From Prinia subflava (taxonomy: Eukaryota; Chordata; Aves; Passeriformes; Cisticolidae): DNA of 64,000 nucleotides. The first letter of the stretch is position 1. Every line of letters begins with the position of its first letter. Shown here one piece after another: positions 36,648-50,444 of the stretch. Where the stretch lies: NCBI RefSeq assembly GCF_021018805.1, contig NC_086254.1, forward strand, positions 30,503,300 to 30,567,299. Direction: 5' to 3'. The notes beneath the pieces were generated by a model. It was not told the origin of the DNA and did no database searches. It was given only the letters and a program-made list of their open reading frames with translations. The translations under genes and the position numbers were made by a program.

Positions 36648-36806
36648 GAAATAATGTCTTGGTTTGGGAGGAGATGATTTTGCCACCAGGCTTCGTGAGC
36701 CTCTCTTCATTCATTTCAAATGTTGCCCGTTTTAACATGAACTTCCAGAGGCTCCGTATGCCAGTACAATACAGATCAGAAATATTGAGTGCATTACAAG
36801 TAGCAG
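36648..36806 (+). other. Candidate plus-strand exon, open throughout
   Basis: The T17 tract and ATGACAG form an acceptor at 36,647. A weak donor (GCAG|GTTACA) follows at 36,806. The enclosed 159 bp is open, begins and ends in the same phase, and carries several CpGs despite AT-rich surroundings. The predicted peptide (central part PPGFVSLSSFISNVARFN) is not recognised. The frame stops at 36,841 if the donor is not used. It is either an exon of the rightward transcript or a chance frame next to a T-run. Confidence 0.15.
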
Positions 36807-36841
36807 GTTACACTTCAAAACACTTGGTTCACAGTGTTTGA

Positions 36842-39800
36842 GACCATTAATCATTTTTATTATTCTAAAGGACTGAAAGGGCTTAGAAACTTTGCCTAGG
36901 AAGCAGTATAGATTCTGAACAGCTGCACTACGACTTCTGCTCACATTAGGTTTTGGACAGACCATTGATTTTCAGTAAATGTTTTTGGCGGCCAGGAAGT
37001 GCTGAAACTGGCAAACTTTCTCTCACAAACCTTTTTCTTTTTTTTTCTCTTCCCTTCTGAAATGAAAAACATGCTGGTTATTCTGATTTAGGTCATCAGT
37101 ATGGGTCTGATTTACCACTACATCACACCCTCGTAAAACTGGAGTACCAAGGGACCTTAGTTACAGGCCAGACAAAATCAAATCCACTGTAGGGAGCATA
37201 TATACAATTTTGCAAGATTCTGTCTTTTGAGTCTGTGTTAATAGGTGCTGTACATGTAAATTCTTGCACATCTTTTCTTTGTTGTTATGACAATTGCTTT
37301 ATGTGAATTCAAAATATTTCAGAATAGACTGAAAAACATTGAACTTAGAGAAAAAGTAGCACATCCACAAACTAACAACGAGGTATTATCATTACCGATG
37401 CAATTGTGTCTGCACTAAAATGACATTTGATTTGGTCTCTTTATATTTTGCATGCTTTGTTCTTTTGTTCACTTTGTTCATTTGTTTGCAAATGAAAATA
37501 CCAGACACTGTATGGAGAGATAACAGGATACTTTATCCTGGGTTTCCTTCCTGGAAGTTACGCTTTATTACTTGTAAACTGGAAAATACAACCTGCATTG
37601 TTCTCAAAACCGTGGAATTGTTTAAGAACAGAGGTATCTAGAACTAGCTACATTTTTAAGAGAAAATAGGACTGTAGTTTGGACTTGAATGTTGGACTTT
37701 AATGCTTAAAAAAATCTCAATTCAATAATAAAAAAAAGGCTGTGTCTGAAAATGGCATTCTAATTAAATCGTATTAAGATTTTAGAGACAAAAGGGGTAA
37801 ATAAACCCCAGTTGCCTCCTCTAGGCAAAGCAATATCACTCTTTCTTTTATTTAACCTTTTTGCTTCTTTTTTCATGCCTCTTAAAAGCTCTGTTGGTTT
37901 GGTTGGTTTTTTTTTGTAGAGAGGCAGAAAGTTAGGAAATTGGAAACCGTCCTGCCCTGCCAGCAGAGGTGGAAAACAAAAGCGTTCGGTTGCCAAAACC
38001 TAGAATTATGTTCTGAATGGATGCAGTACAAAGCAGCAATATTTTGATATTTTCAGTTGGACCATTTAGAATGGAAATAGAATTATATCATATTTGAAAA
38101 CAGTTCTGGAAACAGAAATGCTGCAGTCTTTGTAACTGGATTTTTCTTGAAAAAGGTTCTTATGAAGAGCACTTACAAAAAAGAAGTATTGTAGATGGGT
38201 TAGTGAGGAGTATTGAAGGCAGAGAAATAGAAACATTTTCTTTATTTGACATTTGCAATCCTATAGAAATCTTCATGGGGAAAAGCCTGGGGGAAAAAAT
38301 TCAAACAGAGCATCTGATGTGAGTGGTCAAATATTCAATATAAAAACACTCCCATTTCCTTGCTCAGTAAAAATAAATTTACTGTTTGCGGGATTTTGTT
38401 TCTGAAGTCAGGCCATTACAGACAAATCTCTTTTCTTTCTTGTTTTTGGTTGGTTGATTTTGTTTTTTGGGGTTTTATTGTGGGTTTTTTGTTGTTTTCA
38501 TTTTTGCTTGTTTGAAACAGAGTAAATTTCTAGTTTTAATGGCTTTCATAAGCTCAAACCAACTCATGCTGAACGAAAAAAATGAGATCTCTCAAACTCT
38601 GTAACTTTAAAAATCTCATGATTCTCGAGTGGGTGTCACAGTGTGAGTGTGGAGGCAGCAGTGCTGTGATTTAGCACCCACAGGGGTGGCACAGCTGCCC
38701 GGGGTGTTGGACAAGGAGCCCACGGGGGATTATTTAGAGAGACCCGCACACTTTTCATCTCCCTTTGCTATTTTCATTTCAGTAGCATTCGAGATCCAGC
38801 CTTCCTGCGCTTTCACAAGAGAAAAGAGTGCCTCTCCTGATGAGCTGAGATTGTAAGACAGGCAGAAGAGGGGAGAAGGAAGAGAAAGGCTCCCTCATTC
38901 CATCAGCTCAGCTCCGGGTTCCCAACAGGAAAACTGGGATACAGAGCATTTCTCATTTTGGGCTGTGGTTTTTGTGTTTTGGTTGGGGTTTTTTAAAGAC
39001 AGTCATGCTTTGGGATTGCACAGAAAACCAATTTGCTGCACAGTGCCACTTAGAAAGTGAACTCGTGTCTGGACAATTTTCCACCAGAGCCTGTCCAACT
39101 TCCCAAACTGCTTTCTTTTGTTGCTTTTGGGATGAGCTTGACTTTCATCGCAGAGAGCTCTCTCCTTTGTTTTCAAAGGCTTTTTCTGCCAAGCCAAGTA
39201 ACTCTCAAGCACAGTCCTCTGAAGGCACCGAAGCATGTTGAATACAGAAGAGTAATTTGTTCCCTCAGGCTGTATATGTCTTGTATTAAAAATTACAAGA
39301 TGTGAATCTGTGGCTGTGCTGAGAGCACACACTGGATTTGTTGTATGGTGAGAAGAGAACAGGTTATGGTTAATCTTGTTCATTCACTGAAGATAAGAGA
39401 GGCGCTGCCCTTTCTGCTTTTTTGTTTTCTTGGGTCTGGATCAAATCCCCATCTGTCCATCAATGTGAACAATTGTGTCTGAGTCAAGAGTGCTTTGATT
39501 AAAAATGATATGGCTGGAAACACCCTTTTTACTGAGAAGAAATGAATAAGGAAATGGCCCTCGTGTGTGAGCTTTTGGGGAGAGACTGTCTGCTCAGCTC
39601 TCAGGCCAGTCAAAATATGCTCTCCAGCAGGGAAATTAATAAATAGACCAGTTTCAATAGATGGCGATTTAAGGGCAGGAGACTAATGTTGTTCTAGAAT
39701 TCTTTTGGATTGGAACTTAAATCCAATCTTAATGAGGTCATAGTAGAAAATTAATTTATTTTCTATCTTCCAAACAATATCTTCTTTGTTAAACAAGAAG

Positions 39801-42800
39801 ATTGCAGAGATTTTTTTTCAATAATTATTTTTATATATGCTCAAAAATGTGCAAAAGCTCTGGCCCCTTTCATTTCCTGAAGACAATCATGATAACCTTA
39901 AATGGACCACATGAATGTATTAACCTCATATTCCTAAGTGTTATGGAGAATTGAGAAACCTCCATTCTCTGGATTTCCTCTGTATGGGATGTCAAGAATG
40001 ATATGAAAGGAGTGGTTTTGTAGTGAAAATACAAAACTGCTGAGTAACAGCAACATGAGTATGCAGGGACCTGGTTTGGACTAGTCTCCAGTGGAAGTGG
40101 TGGAAACTCCATCATTCAAAACATCAAAGTCTTATGACTGTTGAGAGTCTCACAATACTGGGTGTTTTTGTTACATCTCCAGCTTCTGGAATTAATGAAT
40201 TTGTCAGCATTTCCATGTATTTTACATAAGCAAGCACACAGATGAGCTACTGGTGTTGCTACTTGTGGAGAAAGGCTCAGAGACTCTGAAAGGTTCAGAT
40301 AGTAAAATATGAAGAAGTAACAGTTCCTGATTTGGCACGTTTATATTTTGAATCTGCAAGTTTGCCCATCCTTCAGAAAATAAAAGCAGTGGTCTATGAA
40401 GTGTCCACAAGAAAGAAATGTCAGTGGTAAGAGGTGGTGTGGGCATCCTGGGATCCTGATATACTTCAAGAATTCCCTGCTGGTCCTTTACCTGTGGCTC
40501 TTTGGAATCACACAGGTGTTGGGTGGGTATTTTACAGAGCTGCTGCAAGGCAGGGAAGGGCCACAGTGTAAAGAACTGCTGGGATCCACTGGGGCTGGAC
40601 TTTGGATCTATCCTGAGCAGAGTAAGAATGTCACCATGTATCTAAATCACTGGTTTTATGAGTGATTTCCACCTTCAGTTTCCTGCATGAAGTGTGAAAG
40701 TTCTCCTAATCAAAAAATGCATTTATTTAGCAACAAAGGACTTGGCAATGCACCCTCAAGGAATGGATAACTCTTTGATGGCAGTCACAGCTGACCCAGG
40801 GGAAGAACAGAGGTGACTGATGAAAATAGGAACCTCTTGACATGGGTGGTGTCTGATGGCTCCACCCTGTGTGCAAGCAGGTAACACTTCAGCACCCGTG
40901 TGAGTCTCACTTGGATTTTGGAAGGAAATGAATGGAAGGCAAGGCAGATACTGCAGGGAAGAGTGACTTGATGGAAGTGGTGGTACAATAATGCTGAGAT
41001 TACTCTCCTGTGGTCAGGAAACTGTTTCTCTGTTCATCAGGTCCAGAAAAATCTCTGTGTGTCTCATTGCTGCAGACCCTATAGTCTCAGGTAACACCCA
41101 GCACAGTCTAATGCAGCTCTGGTACTCCAAGGGCTTTCCAAGAGCCTGCAGAGATGCCTGGAGCTCAATTTACACAAAACCTTCTCCAAAATCCACCCAG
41201 GGTGGGCCACCACATGGCCAAGGCACCATTAGCTCTGTGCCAACCGTGCAAAGCACCACCTCTGCACTGAAAGCAAAGGGTGGGTCCTGCCAGGGCATTT
41301 CATTAAAATTAAAATGCACTTACAGGTAGATTCCTAAAATTTCACCTTCCAAAGGGTCTGAGCTAGTCCAGCTGGGATACAAAGAAGTGATTCACAAAGC
41401 TATTTCTAACTTGCTGCTTAGCTGCTTAAGCCATCACATGGCAACTGCTGCCTGCACTAAATGGAAAGGAGTATTCCTTACATGCAGACACAGTTTAATG
41501 TCTTTGCCAAAGTTTTTTTTTCACCTCCTCTGCTACCCTGAGCCATCACCTGCTAGTGCTTGTGGCGTGCAAATTGGAGAGTTTTCTTTATGAGTTGCAC
41601 ATAAAATCCACACCTCTGGTCATGCATGAGAAACTGCTGAAAGAGCCCGATAGAGCCCTGAACGTGTTCCCTGTTTTATGGACAGGACCCGAAGGTTGTT
41701 TGCTTTTCAGAGCTGCACCATGTGTCGTGCCTGACCCTGCTGGCACTCACAGATACTAAATGACACACTCTTGGCAGGGGACGCAGCTGGCTAATTATGC
41801 ATGCAGTTTACCTACAGACTAGCTTTAAAAGGAGCCCAGTTAAATGATCCAAGGGGTCACAGGAAAAATGAAGGCATTGCTAGAGGAGTGGAACCTTTTA
41901 TACCTCCTGAGGCAAGTGGTAAACCTACGATTTTCACAATGATCAGGAAAAAAACAAAGAAGAGCAGATGTGTTCCCTTTAAAAAGAAACTATTTTGTTC
42001 CTTATTAGTTTTGATCATTATCACACTTGACATTAATTTTTGATATTCTAAAAGAGGGGTTCTCATTCTCTTTGAATATTGTTTTAATACTGATCTTTTT
42101 CTTGTTCAATAACTGTCCACTCCTGTGGGGTTATTTTTATAGTACTGCTAGTTTAGGTGAGCAAAAATAACAGAACCTGTCTGTTCTTCTCTGTCTTGGT
42201 TGCTGAGAGTTTTTCTAGTTGGGCTGGTATAACCCTAATGTCATTTGTGGGACAGAATGGGCTTCCCAAATTAGTCTGTCTCCTAGATAAAAAAGACATT
42301 TCAAAATCAAAGTTATCTGCCTTACAAAGGGAAAAAGCACTTGTCACAACTTTTCACAAATCTGAATGGCCTTCTTGAGTTTTTAGATGATCCACCAAGG
42401 GACTTTGCATGGGCTGCTGCCAGGAGCACAATGCTGGGAGCAGTGCCAGTACCCCAGAGTTTGCAAAAGCCCAGGCACAGTTTGTGGTCCCAGCTCGGCA
42501 GGACGGTGGTCACCAGGCAGTGCAGGAGCAGCACATGGGTGTTTCCAACCTTAAAGCGTTTGCCATCTCAATTTTACTCCACAGCAGTGATGAGTTTTCT
42601 CTGGAGGCATGCCCAGCCCTTTTGGGGAATATACCTCTTGCAAAATAGGACATGAACTTAAGTTTCCTTGATTAAATCTTGTGGTATGCACACTTTGAGA
42701 GTTGCCCAGCAAATGCCTTCTGCATTTGACAGCGCGGATCCAAAGATAGCTCACGCTGCTGCTGTCTGGGCAAACTGTTTTTCCTTCTGCTGCCTATAAA

Positions 42801-45800
42801 ATAGCTGGAAAATCTTCTTGGGGGAGAAAGATTTCTGGAAACTCCAAAGTGAGCTGAATTCCCCAAGTCATTACACTTGGTTAGTGTCTTTCACAACACT
42901 GCTAAGCCCTGGGTAATGGTATGCATAACCCCGAAAAGCAGAAACAGAAAGACAGGAAATTATGGCTGAACTAGTGTTTTTCTTAGGGCGTTTGTGCTCA
43001 CTGTTGGAACAACCAGTGCCAGGTATTGTGAAACACAGTGAGAAGCCCCTTTTCACCTAAGTTTCTGTTTAAAATTCAGCCAGATTATAGTGAGATATGA
43101 AAATCTCCAGAAGAGGTATTTTGTAAAAGCAGGAAGCTGCTTCAAGAAGTGTCACTGCCTCTCTGGGAGTCTTGGGTACACCCAGGTCATGGTCCCTGCA
43201 AGTCAGACTGTGCTGCTAATCCCACAGCTCCAGCATCACAGGGAGCTTCCCTCACCACTGTAAGGAAAGGTCAGTTGATGCTTAAAACAACTGTGAAGTG
43301 CTCTTTGAGCTTTTGGGGGTTTAGATTGTCCTCATAGCTGTGATAATGTTCGATGCACTCCGTGTAGTTCAAATGAAGTCACATCCCATGATCTAGAACC
43401 ATACCATTAGGGCTGCTGCTTTAAAAAGAACTCCAAACACTGCAATGTTTAGGAAAAAGTCCTGTATATTCCAGGGGTGCTTCTTTGGTTATCTCTGTCT
43501 TGTGGGTCACTCTTAAAACAATGCTCATTGTGTGAGGCACTTGAACAAAAATGCCAATCTAATTGACAAGCTTTGATACCATGAGGGTGCAGCTGTCCAG
43601 TTGCAGGACACCCAGAAGGTCTGATAAGCCCCTTGCTCATGTCTGATGCACCAGAGAGCCTCAGTCAGGCTGTGTCACCTGCCAGCAGCTCTCCTGAGGC
43701 ATATAAAGCACAGAGGAGCAATATTTGTTGAAAGCCACGCTAAGGACTTTATGAGCTCTGTGCTTGCCCAGCCTGGTTTTTCCTCACAGCCTCTTCCCAC
43801 CTGAACCTCTGCAGTCTGTGTGACTAGCCAGCCAAAGCCTGGCTTTTTGCAGGTTATTCAGGGCAGAAAACAGTAATTGCTTTGGAAGAGGGAGGCAGCA
43901 GCAGCAGAAGCAGCCCCTAAACCTTCAAAAGGGGTAAAGGAATCAAGAACAGTTGTTGGGCAATCACAGGGAAGGAGGAGAAGAAGGACAGCAAATCGCT
44001 TCCAGTGTACATTGACAAACATGAGCTTGCAGCCTTAAACCCTCACCAATTAAAAAATTTGGCTTATTCCAAATTTTGACAGAGAAATGAGGGAGTCTCG
44101 TTGCATCATTTGGCTCCAATGGTTTTTTAAGGTCTTGGTGTATCAGCTCAATATTTTTACTAGAAAACAGGCGAGTGTTGTGTGGGCTGAGGAGCTGTGC
44201 AGACGAATACCTGAGAGGAGTTTTGCACACACCATAAGGAACAGATCAAGCCTTGCTTGTGCGTGTTGTTCATTTACACCTTGCATCACACGCAGCCCAG
44301 CGCCTTCATCCCAGCTTCGTGCTAAACCCAGACAATGAGCCCGATTCACCACTGCATTCCTTTATTTTTACCTCAGGATAATTCCTTTTAAATCAGAGGA
44401 CACACTGGACTAACCCAGTGGCTTTTGTGCCAAGGAAATCAATGCTACAAGCCTTTGAGCTTCCTGACCTGCTGTTTTGCTTTAACCTTCACTTTGGGGT
44501 TTTTTATCCTAGTTGGGAATCTTGATGGGTTCATAGTTTTTGGAGGCTCCTCTGTTGTCTCAAGAGAGGCAGTTAGGTGCTGGAATTAAATACTGAATGA
44601 CAGATTTGTCATAGCATGGGAAGAGCAAAACAAAACAGCTGTCTGCAGAAACCTGAAGGAGCAGGAACTAGACTGCTCTTTAAAAATAAACTTGGCATTG
44701 GAGATGGTGACTGAGATAAAGTCATAGCCAAAAATGATGAATATTTAGGATGCTCAAAAATATTCCTATGTTAGTGGTTTGCAAATGTGGGAACAATATA
44801 TTCAAGCTTTATTTTCTTTAGCATGTTCTTTGGCTTGAAGTGAAGTTCAACATTCAAAATGACCATGTAATAATGGAACCATTTCAGTCAATCTCCTGTT
44901 TTTCTGTATTCAGTCGGATCCTCTGTCTCTACTGCCAAAAATAATTTTTTACTGATTTTTACTTTTATTGGCCTGAAAGAACAAAAACCAATGGAAAAAT
45001 CAGCAAACTGATATTGAATGATACAAATCCAAGTTCACTGAATTTGCCTGTTTAAACTCATTAAGGAAGTGGGCTACCATAAATATTGCTGAGATTCTAA
45101 TTTATCCAACAAAGTAATTCATGATGAAGGTATAGGGCTGAAGGAACTCACACACACAAACCAGACTATGGTCCTGATAATACAAATCTTATTACATTAT
45201 TTACTTGGATATTACATATGTTTCTACATGGAAAGCAAAGTGAGAAGGAGTAAATACTCCATGATGGTGTTTTCAGAGCCAAACAGAACCAAACTAGTTC
45301 TGCCTCCACTGCCTTGCTGATGGGTTCTCATGTGCACACCCCACAGGAAGTGAAAATTAACTAAAAAATTCGTCTTCTCCATCAAAGTGTTTCAGCCCTG
45401 TCCCAGGCTGGGCTGCTCCATGTGTGAAGGAACATGGTGTGTTTGTCCCCAGGTCTGATGGCAGGAGAAGGGACAATCAGGAACACACACCAGGGAGATG
45501 CTGTAGCTGCCATAGCCAAGAGTGAATGTGAAACCAGATTAGTTTCATGTAATATCAAGTTTTCTTATTGACATTTTCTGTGAGTGCATTTATCAGGGAA
45601 GCTGCAAAAAGCTGGGAAGCTGCTCCACAGGATCTTTGAAGCAGAGCTGAGATCCAAGGTACTTCTAAATGCAAGAGCTGGAAAGTGAAATGGATACCTG
45701 TTTGTATCTATTTCACATGTATCTCCACTTTCTCAGCTCTAGTGTAACTAAGAGAAAAGTGTCAGGGCTATTATACACGGCCCAGTCAAATCTACATGCA

Positions 45801-46996
45801 CTTCCACTGAAGTCATTAAGGTATGCACAAAACCTGGTTACATTACTTTACTCAAAATATGCTGAAATTTTTCATTCAAGCACTCAAAAACTAGAATAGT
45901 TAAGAACAATGTTGTAACATTAACACAGACTGCTGTTTCCCCTGTGCTTGATTCAGTTAAATCAAAACTGCATCATCCTGTCCTGCTTCATCCACTGGAT
46001 GCTCATTGGATATTCAGGACTTTTTTATCCCTTTTTAATATGTGGTCCTAGATGTTTTGTACTGCACATTATTCCAGTGCTGCTGGAATATGAAAGTTAA
46101 TTTTGTTGTGTACATTTCCATGGTGGTGTCACCATTATATCTGAATGCTTCTCAAAACCAATTACTTCACCTTTGCATCGATGCTGCAATAGTCAATCCT
46201 GTTGCTAGCCCCCCTTTACAGCTAAGCAGAGAAGACAGCTGCTCAGCTTCCACAGCCCTCTGATGAGTGTTTGCAGACCAACAATTCTGAACTGCATGAG
46301 TTAGACACAGCCAGAGCTGCAGTCAGACTGGGGACTGCAAAACATCCAGGCACCAGGCACATTCCCACAGCAGCAAATGTCAAGCCCTTGCTGAAAAGAA
46401 GGGAGGAGGCAAAAACTTCTCAGTGAAATGTGTGTGAGGTTGTTATTTTTACAGTGTTTCTAAGCTTCAGAGACATCATCCAGGTGGGTCAGGATGTCAG
46501 GATCTGAATAGCAGCACTTGAAGCTTCCTAATGTGATGAAAACCTAACACAGACCCTCAGCTCCTCCTCCCGTTTGATTCCTTCTGCCTTGTGACTAGAA
46601 GAGCCTTAATTAGCTCTTGAACATGTCCTTAAACGGCAGGTGGAATTTTTTCCCCGTCGTTTCTTTGTGTATTTCTTTTTCCCTAAGGACAAAAGGAAAC
46701 AGTTCTGCCTCAGAGGTTCCCCAGCTGGTACTACTTGTGGATGATGCCCCATCTGTTCTTGCTGCTGCTGAAAAGGTGCAGGTCAGTGCTGACAAACACA
46801 GCTTTGCAGTCTGAGGGAAGAGCTGCCCTGACTGTCGGGGTGAAATCCCTTTGCTCTGACAGGAGTGTATCACCACTTGGGTGGCAGCCAGTTACACACC
46901 ACATCTGTGAAATCTGGGGGCTGCCTGGGCTGGAGCACTGTTGTCATTATATCATGTCCAAACTATTTGTGCATGGGAACTGATGGTGATACTTCC

Positions 46997-46999
<3 letters not shown>
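36842..46999. other. Noncoding sequence, nothing recognised
   Basis: This is AT-rich unique DNA with T/G-rich tracts (38,440-38,515 and 38,960-38,996) and no convincing gene. A plus frame of 104 codons (42,341-42,655) has no domain, splice context or conservation cue. No interspersed repeat family was recognised. Confidence 0.55.
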
Positions 47000-47030
<31 letters not shown>

Positions 47031-47037
47031 GCCTTTT
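47000..47037. repeat. A28 homopolymer ending in a palindrome
   Basis: Twenty-eight A residues (47,000-47,027) are followed by GGCGCCTTTT, so that 47,024-47,037 is a perfect 14-bp palindrome (AAAAGGCGCCTTTT). The 400 bp to the left shows no recognisable retrocopied gene, so a retroposon tail is not established. Confidence 0.95.
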
Positions 47038-50000
47038 CTGAAGCTACGGGCAATAGCTACATTGTAAATGTCTGGAGAGTAGTTAAAAAATTCTGTATAT
47101 ATGTGCACGAGTCTCTTAATATCAAAGAGATTTATGACTTTTCAAATAATGTTAACACTATAGCATACAAGTTGCACATGAATTAGCTACAATAAATAAT
47201 AAAACAAAATGCTAAGAGGCCTATTAGATCATCTTCTCATGCCAGTCTCCAAATGTTTCATGTAGCACTTTCTCTATGCGGTGGCTTGCCTGGATCCATC
47301 TTGCATGGATGCTTCACCATCCATGAGAGCATTAGTTCATTAATCAAGCATCAGCATTAATGAGAGATATTCTATCCCTCTCTGAACATGTCTAGAGGAG
47401 CCAAGATGCTGGCACATATAATGCTTTCTTTTTAAAACATCTATAGGTGTTACAGACCTTATACAGCAATAGGTATGGAATCATAAGAAAATAATTTAAG
47501 AACAGGTGAAGTTTAACAGGCCTGAGCAAATTGGACTGTCAAACCAAGCTACATCCTTCCTTAGCAATGGACCTTCTGCTTTCTGGCAATTCAGATCTCT
47601 GTGTTTTTAATGATCATTTTATATATCTATTTCCCCCTCTTTTGCCTTTGTGACCTTGCATGGATGACACAGGTTTTGAGACAGATTTGAGTCTTGCTGA
47701 CATGGTGATTCTGGAAGTGAGACAGTATTTTATCAGATTTCCCTGTAAGCCCCAGACTTACCTTCCTAACAGACATTTCTCATGCTTGGCTGATAGAAAA
47801 GAGACCATATTATTAATAATTGAACTACTATGGATATAATATAATAATGTCTGCAGTAAATGAAATGAGACAGGAGGGCACGTGTGTTACCCCCTTGCTG
47901 GCTGCAGGGCAGTGCTCAGAGGTGAGCACAGGCACAGGGAACATTCACAGCGCTGAAACAAAGACACAGTTGACCCCTGACATCATTTAGAGCTACTTGA
48001 TGCCAAGGACTTCCTCACTTTTTACGGATATTGAAACAAATAAGTCATGGAAATGATGACTGACCCCAGCCATATGGGAGCAGAGAGATTAGCTGCTAAT
48101 ATGGAAAGTTACCTGGCCAGCATTGAGATCAGTCACGGGAGAAGGGGAGATCAGAGGGAGGGCTGCCGAAACCGTGAGGTAATGTGGCTGCTGGGGGAGA
48201 GGGGCTGGAGCTGGGACTGACTGGAAGAGAAGAGGTGAAGGTTTTTTCTCTGCTGGAGCCAAAAGTGTACGTCATCATGTGGCTGACTGACAAAGCTGCC
48301 TTTTCTAGAACGTGCTTGATACTATGGGAATAATGAGCACGGGGAAGTTACTGCAAAGTGCACGGGAGGAAAAGCAGTAAATCAAAGAGCAGAACAAAGC
48401 TGGAAAGCCTCTGCCCAGTCCTGAGCAAAATATAAGCAAGAACAGTGAGTCAGGGAACAGGAAAAGGTCTGCAGGGCTCATTGAAGGAGAGTTGGAGAGA
48501 AGAAATATGAAGCAGTGTGGTGCAGGGACACTGGTGCTGACAGGAGTTAACAAACAAAACTGAGCCATTAAACTTGGGGACTGTATAAACAAACACCAGT
48601 CTTTGTAGCAAGTTGATTCCATGGGTTAATTAGATGATACCAGCCTTTATTTAAATACACATCCCACTGAAACCCAACAGGAAATCTTCACAGATGTTCT
48701 CGCAGCACACAGGGAGAGGATACAGTTTCACTAAAGATTATTTGGGCCTGAATTTTCACTTTCCCCGAGCATAAGATTAAAACCCACACTAAAACTGTTT
48801 AATTGATGACAAAACTGAGGTGTGTAGAACTTAATAAACAGCAAAAAGAAGGCAGGTTTTAAACCAGACTATGGATGTTTCATTGTAAAGAGAGTTAGCC
48901 AGTCCATATCTGAAATATGTAAACTAATTTTAGCAAATGACCATTAATATGAATTGCCTTGGAAAAGAGTAAAAATGCAGTTGCTAGGAGGATCAAAGCT
49001 TTAGACATCCATAGAACTGGAAGGCCGAAAAATTGACAGAAAGAAAAAATAAGGATGAAATCAGATTTTACCTTTCTCACCTGGGATAGTTATGATGTAA
49101 TCCTGCTGAACTGACTGAGAATATTTAACATGAAAGAATATTCAACATGGGAAGATGTTTTTTGCTGAAAGGGAGCAAAGGAAACATGAACACACTGGTG
49201 AAGGGTTGTGGCTCGCAGATTTAAATCCAGGAAATGAGGAATTAGCATGGAGCAATTCACATGAAAGTTCAGAAAACATATTGTGTGGGATAATGTACTG
49301 CGAGGGGTCATTCCTACACTTGTTGGGAATTATTTTAGGACATAAAGAGACCATGTCTACATTTCTGTCTGTCTGTCTATCCATAGTGAGACTTGTGGTG
49401 AAATCAGATATCAGGACTTTTATACATACATTAAATGGAAGTTGAATTTCCTTTCCAGAATATAATGAAAATATAATTTTTAAAAAATTAATCTTTGCCC
49501 TAGGATTGCTTGAAGAATTCTGTGTGGATCACTGTGAAGTGAAATGTTTAGGTCAATTAAATTAGATCCATAGAGGAAACTGATAAAGGACAGAAGTGGA
49601 ACTAAGAAATTTTTTAGAATTTTTTTTTCCCTTATTTTCTTTTTTCCTCTCTCTCTCTCTATCTCTCTCATTTTTTTTTTTAATTTTATTTTCTTGTTTC
49701 TTTGCTATTCATGTGGTTTTGGATAATTTTCATTCTGAATACTGATTTACATGATTAGAATATAATGTGTGCATTATATTAACTTACATTTTTGGCAATT
49801 ATGGAAATTTGTCACCCTTAGAGCTGCCTTCTGCTTCCATTCTTGTCACCTTGGTGGCTGAAATTTCTTTCAGTGTCATAAAATTTAAGGTTGTAAAATT
49901 AATATTGTAACTTTAACAGCCACATCTGTTTTAAACATTTTTGTTTTAAGAACTCAATGAGAATTTAATGACAAGGCAATAAAAGGAAAAGTTGAAGGAA

Positions 50001-50444
50001 ATTATCACAGATTTGTAAAGCCATAAGACATGTTTCTGCACTTCTGTGGGCCATCAAATTACAAAGAAACAGCCCAATTGCTTTTATTATAGCAATTCTG
50101 CTCTTAAAGCATTTCATCGTTTGATGTATTAGCAAGAATTAACATTTCATTTACATCAGTATTAATAATGAGGATTATACCCAGGTGCAGGAAATTGTCG
50201 TTAACATACAGACACCCGCAGCATAGTCAGAGAAAAATATCAATCTACAGGGCTGCCACTGGGTTTGACAGTAATAAATGATATTTTGTGTGCCACCAAA
50301 TTAATCTACAGCACCAAGAATGTAATAAAAATCACTTTTTCCTTCATTGTCTTGCTACAAATCCAGCCTTTCAAATGGTGTAAGTCAGGGTAATGTGGCT
50401 GCTGCTGCTCAGACCCCTCCACACAGCAGAACCCAAAGGTGCTG
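47038..50444. other. Noncoding sequence with simple repeats
   Basis: No gene is recognised. It holds a hairpin-forming inverted repeat at 47,304-47,325 (CATGGATG, 6-nt loop, CATCCATG), a (TCTG)4-like tract near 49,365-49,379, and an 84-bp pyrimidine-rich tract with (CT)n at 49,621-49,704. Confidence 0.6.
49621..49704. repeat. Polypyrimidine/(CT)n tract
   Basis: The plus strand is almost wholly T and C, including a CTCTCTCTCTCT core and two T runs. It is a simple-sequence tract with H-DNA potential and no coding content. Confidence 0.9.

Noticed and set aside
42341..42655. 104-codon plus-strand frame
   Set aside because: No splice sites, poly(A) signal or recognisable domain, and overlapping frames are also open; likely chance.
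43482..43494. Thirteen bases identical to the start of miR-9 (TCTTTGGTTATCT)
   Set aside because: The match ends there, the rest of the mature sequence differs and no complementary arm forming a precursor hairpin is nearby.
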